From assembly GCA_964448085.1 (NCBI GenBank), contig CAYUUX010000012.1:1-24963 (forward strand): DNA of 24,963 nt, given 5' to 3'. Made by a program: the position numbers and the translations under genes. Below the pieces are notes generated by a model. The model searched no databases and was not told the origin of the DNA. It saw only the letters and a list, made by a program, of their open reading frames with translations. The number at the start of each line of letters is the position of its first letter. Position 1 is the first letter of the stretch. Of this stretch, positions 16,651-23,813 are shown piece after piece. This stretch comes from CAIJMI01 sp964448085 (GTDB lineage Bacteria > Patescibacteriota > Microgenomatia > UBA10105 > UBA927).

Positions 16651-17301
16651 TTACGCTTTCCCTACGATTCGAGGATCATCAGCTTTCAACCACTGCTGAC
16701 TGCCATCTGAGAATTTCCAAAATTGATGGCCACCACGAGACTTCCGCAGGAGACGTTCCGGCTGAGGATCTACAGCTTCCTCATAGGAAACAAACGAACG
16801 TTTGGTTGTGCTAACACTTGATTTCGTTAGTTCTGGTATTTCTCCCGATCGCCAATACAAAAATGAAACGACCAACCCTGTAGCAGAAAGGACAACAAAT
16901 AATTCTGCAAACAAGAAGAGAAACGATACAGCGCCTGCAATGGCGAAGTCACTCCATATGGGAGATTGCTTTTTCCCAAGAAGGTAGACAAACGCCGTTG
17001 CAAAATCTAACAGCATGACAACCGCCCAGGTGATATTCACTCCCCACTTCAGTTCCCGACTTAACTCCAAGGCTTTGAATATCCCTAAGAGTGTCAAAAT
17101 TGGAATCAGGAACTCAAATCCCTGCACAAATATAGTCAATGCAATAGCGGCTTCCTGGGGCAATCGTGATCCGAGCTCGGCGAATGTTGTGCGATAGTTG
17201 ATAACGCACAACCAAATGGTCGCCGCAGTGGTCACCATACAAACAATCATCATGAATGGTGCCATTTCTTTATTCTTTAAAAAACCGTACATCTTGTTCA
17301 T
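16651..17301 (-). CDS. Unrecognised four-TM membrane protein
   Basis: A 216-residue protein with four hydrophobic segments (about 14-36, 52-76, 88-108 and 118-150), then a cytoplasmic tail of about 65 residues with Ser/Thr/Lys and a closing aromatic stretch (HQFWKFSDGSQQWLKADDP). No family is recognised; charged residues inside helices are few, so a transporter pore is not obvious. ATG 17301 is chosen because GGAGAA (17305-17310) is placed 4 nt upstream, one of the few good Shine-Dalgarno sites in the window; a GTG at 17349 would add 16 non-conserved-looking residues. It has its own promoter at 17528-17556 and a structured leader of about 220 nt, unlike the mostly leaderless genes nearby. Confidence 0.72.
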   Translation of the reverse strand: MNKMYGFLKNKEMAPFMMIVCMVTTAATIWLCVINYRTTFAELGSRLPQEAAIALTIFVQGFEFLIPILTLLGIFKALELSRELKWGVNITWAVVMLLDFATAFVYLLGKKQSPIWSDFAIAGAVSFLFLFAELFVVLSATGLVVSFLYWRSGEIPELTKSSVSTTKRSFVSYEEAVDPQPERLLRKSRGGHQFWKFSDGSQQWLKADDPRIVGKA

Positions 17302-17336
17302 GTGCTTCTCCTTTTTCAGGGTATCTCCAACTGACC

Positions 17337-17381
17337 TTTCCCGGCACACACACGAACACCCGTCGTGTACATACCGGGAAA
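17337..17381 (-). promoter_or_regulatory. Leader hairpin upstream of the four-TM gene
   Basis: TTTCCCGG (17337-17344) pairs with CCGGGAAA (17374-17381), and within it ACACGA (17350-17355) pairs with TCGTGT (17363-17368). There is no T-run on either side, so it is not an intrinsic terminator. In the - strand transcript it ends about 27 nt before the GGAGAA ribosome site, a good place for a translational control element. Confidence 0.5.
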
Positions 17382-17527
17382 AACCAGAAAGAGTTCCTTC
17401 AAAGAAGAACCATTCGTAAAAGAACGATATTTTCCCAACGTGTTAAGGAGCAATTATCATGTGTCGTTATCCTTCACGCGTGCCGTGAGGAAACAACAAA
17501 ATCGGGTTTTCCCGACATGAAGGTCAT

Positions 17528-17556
17528 ATCCTATAACTTTTTAAAGCATACGTCAA
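17528..17556 (-). promoter_or_regulatory. Promoter TTGACG-17-TAGGAT for the four-TM gene
   Basis: On the - strand TTGACG is at 17551-17556 and TAGGAT at 17528-17533, with an exact 17-bp spacer. Initiation near 17521 gives a leader of about 220 nt. It overlaps the upstream region of the divergent O-antigen-ligase promoter, so the two may interfere. Confidence 0.5.
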
Positions 17557-17575
17557 ATCGGACGTTTTTGTATGA

Positions 17576-17581
17576 TATACT
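17576..17581 (+). promoter_or_regulatory. -10 box TATACT for the O-antigen-ligase-like gene, leaderless
   Basis: TATACT ends 6 nt before the ATG at 17588 and partly overlaps TATGAT (17571-17576). A transcript would start at or next to the start codon. No good -35 is visible. Confidence 0.45.
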
Positions 17582-17587
17582 TACCCT

Positions 17588-19714
17588 ATGACGAAGATTC
17601 CGGTAATCGCCGATCGAGTTATGCGCATATGTTTTGCCCTCCTTGCCGTTGTCGTACCCTTAGTGCTCACCCCATGGAACTATGAGCTTTTTGAGTATAA
17701 CAAGATGATGGTTGTCTACGGTATTACTGCGGTGATCGCTCTTGCTTGGGTGAGTAAGATGATTGCACAGAAACGCATATTTATAGCGAAAACACCAATA
17801 GATATTCCTATAGGTTTACTGGCTGTTTCCCAGCTTGTCAGCACACTGTTTTCCATGGATCCCCATGTGTCTTGGTTTGGATACTATTCCCGTTTCAACG
17901 GCGGTATGCTCTCGATTGTAAGCTATATATTGCTTTTTTATGCATTCGTTTCTAACATCTCCAAAACGTTTCTTCCGACGCTTACCAAACTTCTTCTTGC
18001 AACCGGCTCTCTGGTTGCCGCATATGGTATTGCCGAACATTTCGGTATTGACAAGAACCTATGGATACAGGATGTCCAAAGCAGGGTGTTTTCAACACTT
18101 GGCCAACCAAATTGGCTTGCTGCATATATGGCAGCCATCATCCCAGTAGCGCTTGCGATTGCCTTTGCCAACAAAACAGCGTGGGCAAAAGCAGCACAAC
18201 CTGCGGGAATTACAATACTGTTCTTTCTCACACTGCTTTTTACACGCTCCCGATCAGGACTGCTTGCATTCGTGATCGCGGATATCCTCTTTTGGGCATT
18301 ACTACTTATTAAGACAAAAAATGCAGTGCTACTTCGCGCACCCTTCATTCTCATGCATGTCATCTTCTTCTTTATCGTATTTTTCACCGGTACGCACATA
18401 GACCGTATCGACAAATATGCATCGTTTACCGGACTGAAAGAAACACTTACACACATCAAACAGGACGCAACACAAAGCGCAGAAATAGCGCAGCCTGCCG
18501 GCCCGGTACTGGAAATCGGCGGTACAGAATCCGGAACCATCCGGACGTTCGTCTGGCAAGCAGCACTCAATGCATGGAAAAGCTCACCGAAAACAATGCT
18601 CATTGGCACGGGTACCGAAACATTCGCGTTTGCTTTCTATCAGTACAAACCCGTCGGCCATAACATGACGAGTGAATGGGATTTTCTCTACAACAAGGCA
18701 CATAACGAATACCTCAACATCCTTGCCACAACAGGCCTCTTTGGCCTTGTATCGTATCTTCTGGTGATTGGATCAATCTCTCTCTGGTCCATCCGCACGA
18801 TTCTCCACCCCGCCGAAATCATGCAGGGGAAAAAGAAAAAAGCACAAACCGCTGCGCAACCGCAACCTTTCATTATATATATAGGAATAGCATCCGGATG
18901 GATAACCATCCTCATCACCAACTTTTTCGGATTTTCCGTCGTTATCACGCAACTGCTCTTTGTTTTGCTTCCTGCTACCATGTATCTTTTGTCTCAAAAC
19001 CAAATGGTGTATCGTGAAAAAACGCTGAAGATTGCCCAAAAAACACAACGCATCATGCTTATCATTTTCTTGGCAGGAACTGCCGGGGCACTTACGCTTC
19101 TTGGCATCATTTGGTTTGCAGACAAGACATTCACGTCCGGATATCGATTGTCTCGTGCCGGACAATATGCCGCAAGCTATACGCACCTTTCCCGTGCCAT
19201 CACCATGAACCCACGGGAACCTCTCTACCACGACGAATATGCCAACAGTCTTGCATCCCTTGCGTTGGCTGCATATGAAAACGAAGATGCAACGCTAGCG
19301 GCAACGCTTGGCCATTTCGCAATACAGGAGAATGACCAGGCAATTGCCATTTCCCCCAACAACGTCAATTTTTGGAAAACAAAAACAAAAATTCTCTATG
19401 CGCTTTCTTCACTTGATGAAGCGTTTCTCCCCCTAGCTATGAATGCACTCAAACAGTCGCAGCTTCTCTCGCCAAACGATCCCAAAATCCCCTACAATCT
19501 GGCAATCTTAAGCGGGAAAACAGGAAGCATGAACGACTCCATCGACTATCTCAAACAGGCAATTGCCCTAAAACCAAATTATCGTGACGCGTATTATGCG
19601 CTCTTTGTCTTCTATAAAGAAAATAAACAACCCAAAGAAGCACACGATATCATTACCACTTACCTTACCACCGTTGACAGTCGCGATGAGGAATTCCTGC
19701 AACTGACTCAGTAA
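17588..19714 (+). CDS. O-antigen ligase/Wzy-like membrane protein with C-terminal TPRs
   Basis: A 708-residue polytopic protein. About 12 membrane segments span residues 12-470, with one more at 490-511. The Wzy_C/WaaL-type features are TRSRSG (219-224) at the end of a helix, a large extracytoplasmic loop (about 268-380), and NKAHNEYLN (369-377) just before the next helix. From about 518 to the end there are TPR-like helical pairs (LSRAGQYAASYTHLSRAITMNP, LAILSGKTGSMNDSIDYL, and AIALKPNYRDAYYALF segments), so the tail is probably an outer-face protein-interaction platform. It likely transfers or polymerises a lipid-linked glycan, possibly attaching sugars to protein as PglL-type ligases do. 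It is followed after 4 bases by def, an unrelated function in the same transcription unit. Confidence 0.87.
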   Translation: MTKIPVIADRVMRICFALLAVVVPLVLTPWNYELFEYNKMMVVYGITAVIALAWVSKMIAQKRIFIAKTPIDIPIGLLAVSQLVSTLFSMDPHVSWFGYYSRFNGGMLSIVSYILLFYAFVSNISKTFLPTLTKLLLATGSLVAAYGIAEHFGIDKNLWIQDVQSRVFSTLGQPNWLAAYMAAIIPVALAIAFANKTAWAKAAQPAGITILFFLTLLFTRSRSGLLAFVIADILFWALLLIKTKNAVLLRAPFILMHVIFFFIVFFTGTHIDRIDKYASFTGLKETLTHIKQDATQSAEIAQPAGPVLEIGGTESGTIRTFVWQAALNAWKSSPKTMLIGTGTETFAFAFYQYKPVGHNMTSEWDFLYNKAHNEYLNILATTGLFGLVSYLLVIGSISLWSIRTILHPAEIMQGKKKKAQTAAQPQPFIIYIGIASGWITILITNFFGFSVVITQLLFVLLPATMYLLSQNQMVYREKTLKIAQKTQRIMLIIFLAGTAGALTLLGIIWFADKTFTSGYRLSRAGQYAASYTHLSRAITMNPREPLYHDEYANSLASLALAAYENEDATLAATLGHFAIQENDQAIAISPNNVNFWKTKTKILYALSSLDEAFLPLAMNALKQSQLLSPNDPKIPYNLAILSGKTGSMNDSIDYLKQAIALKPNYRDAYYALFVFYKENKQPKEAHDIITTYLTTVDSRDEEFLQLTQ

Positions 19715-19718
19715 ACCC

Positions 19719-20258
19719 ATGAAACCGATCGTCAAAATACCACACCACGTGCTTTCAAATCCAGCAAAACAGGTAACGTCATTTGACAAAAAACTCCACA
19801 CAATCATTGAAAGCATGAAACAAACACTGCTTCATGCAAAAAATCCAAAAGGCGTCGGGTTGGCGGCCCCGCAAGTCGGTCTCCCACTCCAGATATTCCT
19901 CACCAAGCCATCCGATTCCGATGCTATCCGCGTATTTATTAACCCAAAAATTACGCAGCAAGAACCATACGATGAAACGACAACCAAAACGTCCGGACAC
20001 CTGGAAGGATGCCTTTCCATTCCAGAAGTGTGGGGAGAAGTGAAACGCTCACCGAAACTCACCATTACCTATCAGGATGAAACAGGAGAACGCCATGAAG
20101 AAACCGTTACCGGATTTCTTGCAACGATCATTCAACACGAAACGGATCATATAAACGGCGTATTGTTTACACAGCGCGTACTGGAACAAAAAAACAAGCT
20201 GTATCAAAATGCTCACGATGAGAAAGGCAAAGAGATTTTGGAAGAAATCGTGATATGA
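19719..20258 (+). CDS. def: Peptide deformylase
   Basis: A 179-residue metalloenzyme that removes the formyl group from N-terminal formyl-methionine of new proteins. All three signature motifs are present: GVGLAAPQVG (45-54), EGCLS (96-100) with metal ligand C98, and QHETDHINGVLF (139-150) with ligands H140 and H144 and catalytic E141. A TSGHLEGC stretch replaces the more usual short loop before motif 2, and the insert at 64-95 is Thr-rich. The ATG is 4 bases after the upstream stop, with no clear ribosome site, so translation may be coupled. It overlaps fmt by 4 bases, the classic pairing of formylation and deformylation. Confidence 0.96.
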   Translation: MKPIVKIPHHVLSNPAKQVTSFDKKLHTIIESMKQTLLHAKNPKGVGLAAPQVGLPLQIFLTKPSDSDAIRVFINPKITQQEPYDETTTKTSGHLEGCLSIPEVWGEVKRSPKLTITYQDETGERHEETVTGFLATIIQHETDHINGVLFTQRVLEQKNKLYQNAHDEKGKEILEEIVI

Positions 20259-21199
20259 ACATCATATTTTTCGGCTCAACAAGCGATTCCGTTCTCGTTG
20301 CCCAACACCTCCATAGGGCACACCCAATCAGCGCCGTTGTTACGCAACCTGCGCGACCGGTAGGAAGAGAAAAAACGATCACAACAACGTCTTTGGAAAC
20401 ATGGGCAAGAGAACAACACATTCCCTGTCTCACCTTCAACAGGGAGGATGCACGCCCATCGCGATTTGCCCAAGAATCTGATGTCGTAAATGCCCTGGAA
20501 ACATTCAAGCCACACATCCTCATCACTGCATGTTTCGGACAAAAAATCCCGACGGCACTGCTTGAACGCTCCCAACACGGCGGGTTAAACATTCACCCGT
20601 CACTGCTTCCTAGATGGCGGGGCGCAGATCCGGTTCCCTGGACGATCATTGCAGGAGATGCACAAACCGGCGTGACCATCTCAACAATCACCGATGTCTT
20701 TGATAGTGGAGCAATTGTCGCGCAAAAAAAATTCCCGGTTACCTCCAAGGAGATGCCTGATACCCTGCGGAGCATGCTGTTTACCAAAGGAGCAGAGCTT
20801 CTCGTTGAAATACTTGAACTGTACATGCAAGGATCTCTCTCCCCCGTCTTGCAACAGGAATCATCCGCAACGGTTGCAAGAAAAGTTACGCGGGAAGATG
20901 GATATGTTCCATGGAACCTTGTAGTATCGGCAATCGAAGGAACGGATATACCAAGAGAACGCCGCACGGGACTTATGCAAAGCATCCAAGAACCGCTTCC
21001 ACAGGCAATGATGCGACTGTACCGTGCACTACATCCATGGCCGGGCATATGGACGACCATCCAACGAACGGGTGTGGAAAAACGGGTAAAACTTGTGTCT
21101 CTCCACCAAGCCGATGGCAAGGTATCCATCGACACGGTGCAACTGGAAGGGAAAACTCCGGTTAACTGGAAAACGTTTTATGAAGCGTATCTCGTGTAA
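20255..21199 (+). CDS. fmt: Methionyl-tRNA formyltransferase
   Basis: A 314-residue enzyme that formylates initiator Met-tRNA with 10-formyl-tetrahydrofolate. The N-terminal formyltransferase fold shows MNIIFFGSTSDSVLVAQHL, then the catalytic triad equivalents N112 and H114 in GLNIHPSLLPRWRGADPV and D150 in TDVFDSGAI. The C-terminal OB-like tRNA-binding domain (about 205-314) includes the RKVTREDGYVPWNL and RALHPWPGIWT stretches typical of Fmt. The glycine of the usual FG(T/S)P start is followed by S-T-S-D, slightly divergent. It overlaps def (ATGA) and converges on the small Cys-rich gene with only 5 bases between stops. Confidence 0.95.
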   Translation: MNIIFFGSTSDSVLVAQHLHRAHPISAVVTQPARPVGREKTITTTSLETWAREQHIPCLTFNREDARPSRFAQESDVVNALETFKPHILITACFGQKIPTALLERSQHGGLNIHPSLLPRWRGADPVPWTIIAGDAQTGVTISTITDVFDSGAIVAQKKFPVTSKEMPDTLRSMLFTKGAELLVEILELYMQGSLSPVLQQESSATVARKVTREDGYVPWNLVVSAIEGTDIPRERRTGLMQSIQEPLPQAMMRLYRALHPWPGIWTTIQRTGVEKRVKLVSLHQADGKVSIDTVQLEGKTPVNWKTFYEAYLV

Positions 21200-21204
21200 C
21201 GCTG

Positions 21205-21486
21205 CTACTCCATTGGTTTCGCTTCGCAAAAAAACGCAAGACATCCATTGATATCACGTTTGAAGGTCCAACCGCCAGCACAGTCTTCTGCCCGAGGAGC
21301 AGTCAATTCCGGACAGGTAAGCCCTGCTTTGCTTCGAAGGTCAAAACTGACTTTGTTCATCTGCGTCAATACAACAACAAGAAGAATAAATGCGAGCGTC
21401 AAAAATAAAATAAAATTCCACGCCGAAAAATCAAACAATTTTCGTGGTTTTGCATGTTGTACGCTCCGGCGGGATATTTTTTTCAT
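21205..21486 (-). CDS. Small membrane-anchored Cys-rich protein
   Basis: A 93-residue protein, not assigned to a named family. A basic N-terminus (KKISRRSVQHAKPRK) precedes one transmembrane helix (about 24-43). The outer part is 50 residues with four cysteines in a C-P-x9-DC-x11-GC-x4-C arrangement, likely two disulfides, reminiscent of short Cys-knot-like modules seen on CPR surface proteins. ATG 21486 is chosen because AAGGAG is placed 7 nt upstream; the frame extends to 21525 but those residues overlap the promoter. It has its own TTGACA-type promoter. It could be a small surface adhesin, inhibitor or anchor; nothing in the sequence decides. Confidence 0.7.
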   Translation of the reverse strand: MKKISRRSVQHAKPRKLFDFSAWNFILFLTLAFILLVVVLTQMNKVSFDLRSKAGLTCPELTAPRAEDCAGGWTFKRDINGCLAFFCEAKPME

Positions 21487-21506
21487 AAAGTATGCTCCTT
21501 CATTCC

Positions 21507-21535
21507 AGCGTACGGATTTTCCCAAATCCTGTCAA
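21507..21535 (-). promoter_or_regulatory. Promoter TTGACA-17-TACGCT with inverted repeat in the spacer
   Basis: On the - strand a perfect TTGACA (21530-21535) is 17 bp from TACGCT (21507-21512). The spacer holds a perfect 6-bp inverted repeat, GGATTT (21514-21519) and AAATCC (21524-21529), an operator-like placement. The -10 is weak (3 of 6). It lies downstream of rpmB and drives the 93-aa gene. Confidence 0.42.
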
Positions 21536-21592
21536 GAGGAAAATGAAGATGAATCTACTGGGAAATTATCAACACCACAGAAGGGAAAACAG

Positions 21593-21838
21593 TTACGAAG
21601 CTTTTGCCACAATAGCTTTCTTTGCGTCAAAGCGTGCGCGTTTGATGCATTTTGCGCATGCTCGAACCCGCACCATCACGCCATTGATCGGGATCGTCAC
21701 CACATGCAGGTTGGGTGCAAAGGAACGAAGTGTTGTTTGCGCACGCTTCTTCCACTGTCCTCCAGCAACACCCGTGTGATGGGTATGCTGCCGTCCAGCA
21801 TGTGTCTTTTTACTGCATAGTTCACACTGATATGCCAT
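21593..21838 (-). CDS. rpmB: 50S ribosomal protein bL28, zinc-binding form
   Basis: An 81-residue ribosomal protein of the large subunit. The N-terminus MAYQCELCSKKTHAGRQHTHH matches bL28's C-x-x-C-G/S-K start and basic loop, and RSFAPNLHVV matches the conserved PNL region. Both zinc-binding pairs are kept: C5/C8 and C61/C64, so this is the C+ paralogue type that coordinates zinc. The middle His-rich stretch is slightly longer than common. It is divergent from the M50 protease gene with 44 bases between starts. No Shine-Dalgarno is visible, and its promoter was not convincingly identified. Confidence 0.88.
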   Translation of the reverse strand: MAYQCELCSKKTHAGRQHTHHTGVAGGQWKKRAQTTLRSFAPNLHVVTIPINGVMVRVRACAKCIKRARFDAKKAIVAKAS

Positions 21839-21846
21839 AGAATTGA

Positions 21847-21875
21847 TTGGAACATTTCAAACAATGCGTTATACT
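21847..21875 (+). promoter_or_regulatory. Promoter TTGGAA-17-TATACT for the M50 protease, leaderless
   Basis: TTGGAA at 21847-21852 and TATACT at 21870-21875 are separated by exactly 17 bp. The ATG at 21883 follows after 7 nt, which is the normal distance to the first transcribed base, so the mRNA should begin with the start codon. This is the clearest leaderless candidate in the window. Confidence 0.6.
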
Positions 21876-21882
21876 ATACCAC

Positions 21883-22503
21883 ATGCTGCTCTCCCACTTC
21901 AATAACCTCTACGAGTTCCTAGCAATTGCCATTGCCTTTGTTGTCGCACTCACGATCCACGAATTTGCACATGCATGGGTTGGAGACCGACTCGGCGATC
22001 CCACACCGCGGCTTCTTGGAAGACTCACCCTCAATCCGAAAGCACACCTTGACCCCATCGGCACCCTCATGATCCTTTTTGCCCCATTCGGATGGGCAAA
22101 ACCAGTACCGATCGATGCCTACAACCTAAAAAATCCACGACGCGATACAGCCCTCATCTCCCTTGCGGGTCCAACGGCAAACATGCTCTGTGCTGTTGCA
22201 TGTTCCCTTGCAATCCGTTTCATTCCCATCCCACTTATTACTACCATTCTTTCCGTCATTGTGATGTTAAACGTCAACTTAGCAATTTTTAACTTGGTCC
22301 CCATCCACCCGCTTGATGGATTTTCCGTTGTTGAAGGGTTATTACCGGAACGGGAAGCACGGCAATGGGCAACGCTTCGAGGATTGGGGATGTTTATGAT
22401 CCTGATTCTTGTGTTCCCGCTGTTCGGCTCCTCACCGGTGCTCCGTTTTATCTCCCCGATCATCAACACAATCATCAATGTGTTGCTTCCAAGTTCTCTC
22501 TAA
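21883..22503 (+). CDS. M50-family site-2-type intramembrane metalloprotease
   Basis: A 206-residue integral membrane protease that cleaves substrates within the bilayer. The first long helix carries the zinc motif HEFAH (26-30) followed by AHAWVGDRLGDPTPRLLGRLTLNP, typical of the short bacterial M50 group without a PDZ domain. The third ligand is D145 in NLVPIHPLDG (137-146). About five membrane segments are present. Substrates are unknown; in other bacteria such proteins process anti-sigma factors or membrane remnants. The frame extends to 21847, but ATG 21883 is chosen because of the leaderless promoter directly in front and the family's usual start. A terminator-like hairpin follows about 50 bases after the stop. 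Confidence 0.92.
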   Translation: MLLSHFNNLYEFLAIAIAFVVALTIHEFAHAWVGDRLGDPTPRLLGRLTLNPKAHLDPIGTLMILFAPFGWAKPVPIDAYNLKNPRRDTALISLAGPTANMLCAVACSLAIRFIPIPLITTILSVIVMLNVNLAIFNLVPIHPLDGFSVVEGLLPEREARQWATLRGLGMFMILILVFPLFGSSPVLRFISPIINTIINVLLPSSL

Positions 22504-22513
22504 AATATCTTTC

Positions 22514-22542
22514 TTGACGAGCATTTAGCCTATTGCTACAAT
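22514..22542 (+). promoter_or_regulatory. Promoter TTGACG-17-TACAAT
   Basis: TTGACG (22514-22519) and TACAAT (22537-22542) each match 5 of 6 consensus bases and are exactly 17 bp apart, one of the best promoters in the window. Initiation is predicted near 22549, only a few bases before a terminator-like hairpin. It is oriented toward the carbonic-anhydrase-like gene. Confidence 0.6.
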
Positions 22543-22551
22543 AATCCCTGT

Positions 22552-22580
22552 AAGACGATGTCTCGTCTTTTTCTTTTTTT
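22552..22580 (+). terminator. Intrinsic terminator or leader attenuator
   Basis: AAGACGA (22552-22558) and TCGTCTT (22563-22569) form a perfect 7-bp stem with a TGTC loop, followed by TTTCTTTTTTT. It can end the M50 transcript, but it also lies just inside the transcript from the promoter at 22514-22542, so it may limit read-through into the next gene. Confidence 0.72.
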
Positions 22581-22607
22581 ATATACATCACTATGGAGAA
22601 ACTCCCT

Positions 22608-23222
22608 ATGACGCAACAACCCCAAAAAGAACTCGTTGGCGCTGAAGCATATCTTATGCCGGCAGACAGCACAAAGCTTCGCTGTGTTGACGAACGGATT
22701 GCAAAAGATACCGTCAACAACGGGGTTGCCGTACCGGGCGCAACATATGGTATCATCGACGCCATAAAAATGCTTGCAAGCGTCGATGAAGAAACAGCAT
22801 GGACCATCGCACGTGAGGCGAAAATCCCGATCAATGGACATACAGATGAACATCATGGAGCACAAGGATGCGGCTACGGAAAACTTGTGGAACTGGAACC
22901 GGGAACGGTCCTTGCATACGAATCCGTACCAGCGGAAAACCGCAAAGCGCGGATTGAACAAGGTAACGGCGAAATCCTCACCCTCCTGGGTGATCATCAT
23001 CCTACGGAAGCAATTGTCAATTACAAGGAAGGGACAACCATTGACACAAAACGGGCAACAGAAGGTGGACGAGGCATCTTTTGTTTTGATGCATGGGCAA
23101 TGCCGGAAATGGCACAGAAACTGCATCTGGATCCTGATACCTTCGCCAACCACATGCTGAATGTATACAAAAAAACAGTGACGAAACTCACGGGTATAAC
23201 AGAATTTCAGGACGTAGCCTAA
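22608..23222 (+). CDS. Putative carbonic-anhydrase-like metalloprotein (CDCA/zeta-type resemblance)
   Basis: A 204-residue soluble protein. C26-x-D28-x-R30 (LRCVDERI) is followed by AVPGATYGIIDAI (41-53) and by NGHTDEHHGAQGCGYGKL (76-92) containing H78, H82, H83 and C88. A C-x-D-x-R motif followed by a glycine-rich helix start and a His...Cys pair is the metal-site pattern of beta and cadmium-type carbonic anhydrases. I recall CPR proteins annotated as cadmium-containing carbonic anhydrase with the same order, plus LLGDHHPTEAIVNYKEGTT (126-144) and the FDAW element (160-163). It would hydrate CO2 with Zn or Cd. ATG 22608 is chosen because GGAG is 9 nt upstream; ATG 22593 adds five residues and lies 5 nt after a TATACA. 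The next gene is 5 bases downstream. Confidence 0.55.
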   Translation: MTQQPQKELVGAEAYLMPADSTKLRCVDERIAKDTVNNGVAVPGATYGIIDAIKMLASVDEETAWTIAREAKIPINGHTDEHHGAQGCGYGKLVELEPGTVLAYESVPAENRKARIEQGNGEILTLLGDHHPTEAIVNYKEGTTIDTKRATEGGRGIFCFDAWAMPEMAQKLHLDPDTFANHMLNVYKKTVTKLTGITEFQDVA

Positions 23223-23227
23223 AAGAT

Positions 23228-23785
23228 ATGCGTGCATATTTTACCGCCTCAATCGTCGGTAAAAAATATCATCTTGCCAATTACAAACGCATTATTGCGC
23301 TCCTTGGCTCACGCGGTGTAGACGTAGTCGCAGACCACATCCTCAATACGACAGAAGAACAGATCCATTTTGAAACACGCGAGGAACGCGTAAAAATGCA
23401 GCAAAAATTTGAAACATGGGTCACGGAAGCCGATTTTATTGTCGTTGAAGCGTCCTTCCCGAGTATCTCTGTGGGCTACGAAATTGCCCTTGCCATCCAC
23501 CGTGGCAAGCCAGTACTTGTTCTTTACAGTGAAGGCGATCCTCCGTCATTGATCATCAACAATGAAGAGGAAAAGCTCATTGTGGAAAAATATTCACCAA
23601 CAAACCTTGATGAAATCATCGACGATTTCATCAACTACTTCCGTGGGGAAAGCGATACGCGGTTTACCTTTTTCATTACGTCAAAAATCGCAGCATACCT
23701 GGAAAAACAGGCAAAAAAGAACAAAGTCCCCAAGTCCGTCTACTTAAGGCAGCTCATCTCCAAGGATATGCGGGAACGCAAGTAA
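23228..23785 (+). CDS. DNPH1/nucleoside 2-deoxyribosyltransferase-like domain fused to a ribbon-helix-helix tail
   Basis: A 185-residue protein with two parts. Residues 1-115 look like the Rossmann-like NDT/DNPH1 fold: AYFTASIVGKKYHLANYKRI at the N-terminus, then WVTEADFIVVEASFPSISVGYEIALAIHRGKPVLVLY (64-100), where the glutamate in VVEAS and the G-Y-E motif match the catalytic and nucleotide-contact positions of DNPH1-like N-glycosidases. Residues about 143-182 (TRFTFFITSKIAAYLEKQA...SVYLRQLISKDM) match a ribbon-helix-helix unit: one strand, two helices, S-x-Y-L-R-x-L-I. It may be a nucleotide-sensing regulator or a nucleotide hydrolase that dimerises through the tail. It follows the carbonic-anhydrase-like gene by 5 bases, so they are co-transcribed. 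Function is inferred from motifs only. Confidence 0.6.
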   Translation: MRAYFTASIVGKKYHLANYKRIIALLGSRGVDVVADHILNTTEEQIHFETREERVKMQQKFETWVTEADFIVVEASFPSISVGYEIALAIHRGKPVLVLYSEGDPPSLIINNEEEKLIVEKYSPTNLDEIIDDFINYFRGESDTRFTFFITSKIAAYLEKQAKKNKVPKSVYLRQLISKDMRERK

Positions 23786-23813
23786 GAGCATGCCGCTTCT
23801 CTCGGACAATACA

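Noticed and set aside
16660..16680. TCGAATC-like T-loop sequence suggesting a tRNA on the - strand
   Set aside because: It is the coding end of the four-TM protein (DDPRIVGKA) and no acceptor or anticodon stems can be drawn.
16501..16710. Open frame of 69 codons (GTG start) after the 170-aa gene
   Set aside because: It runs through the large stem-loop and into the antisense of the four-TM gene, its composition is unlike a protein, and it lacks a ribosome site.
17938..18609. 223-codon - strand frame
   Set aside because: Antisense shadow of the O-antigen-ligase-like gene; Cys/Ser-rich translation without domain features.
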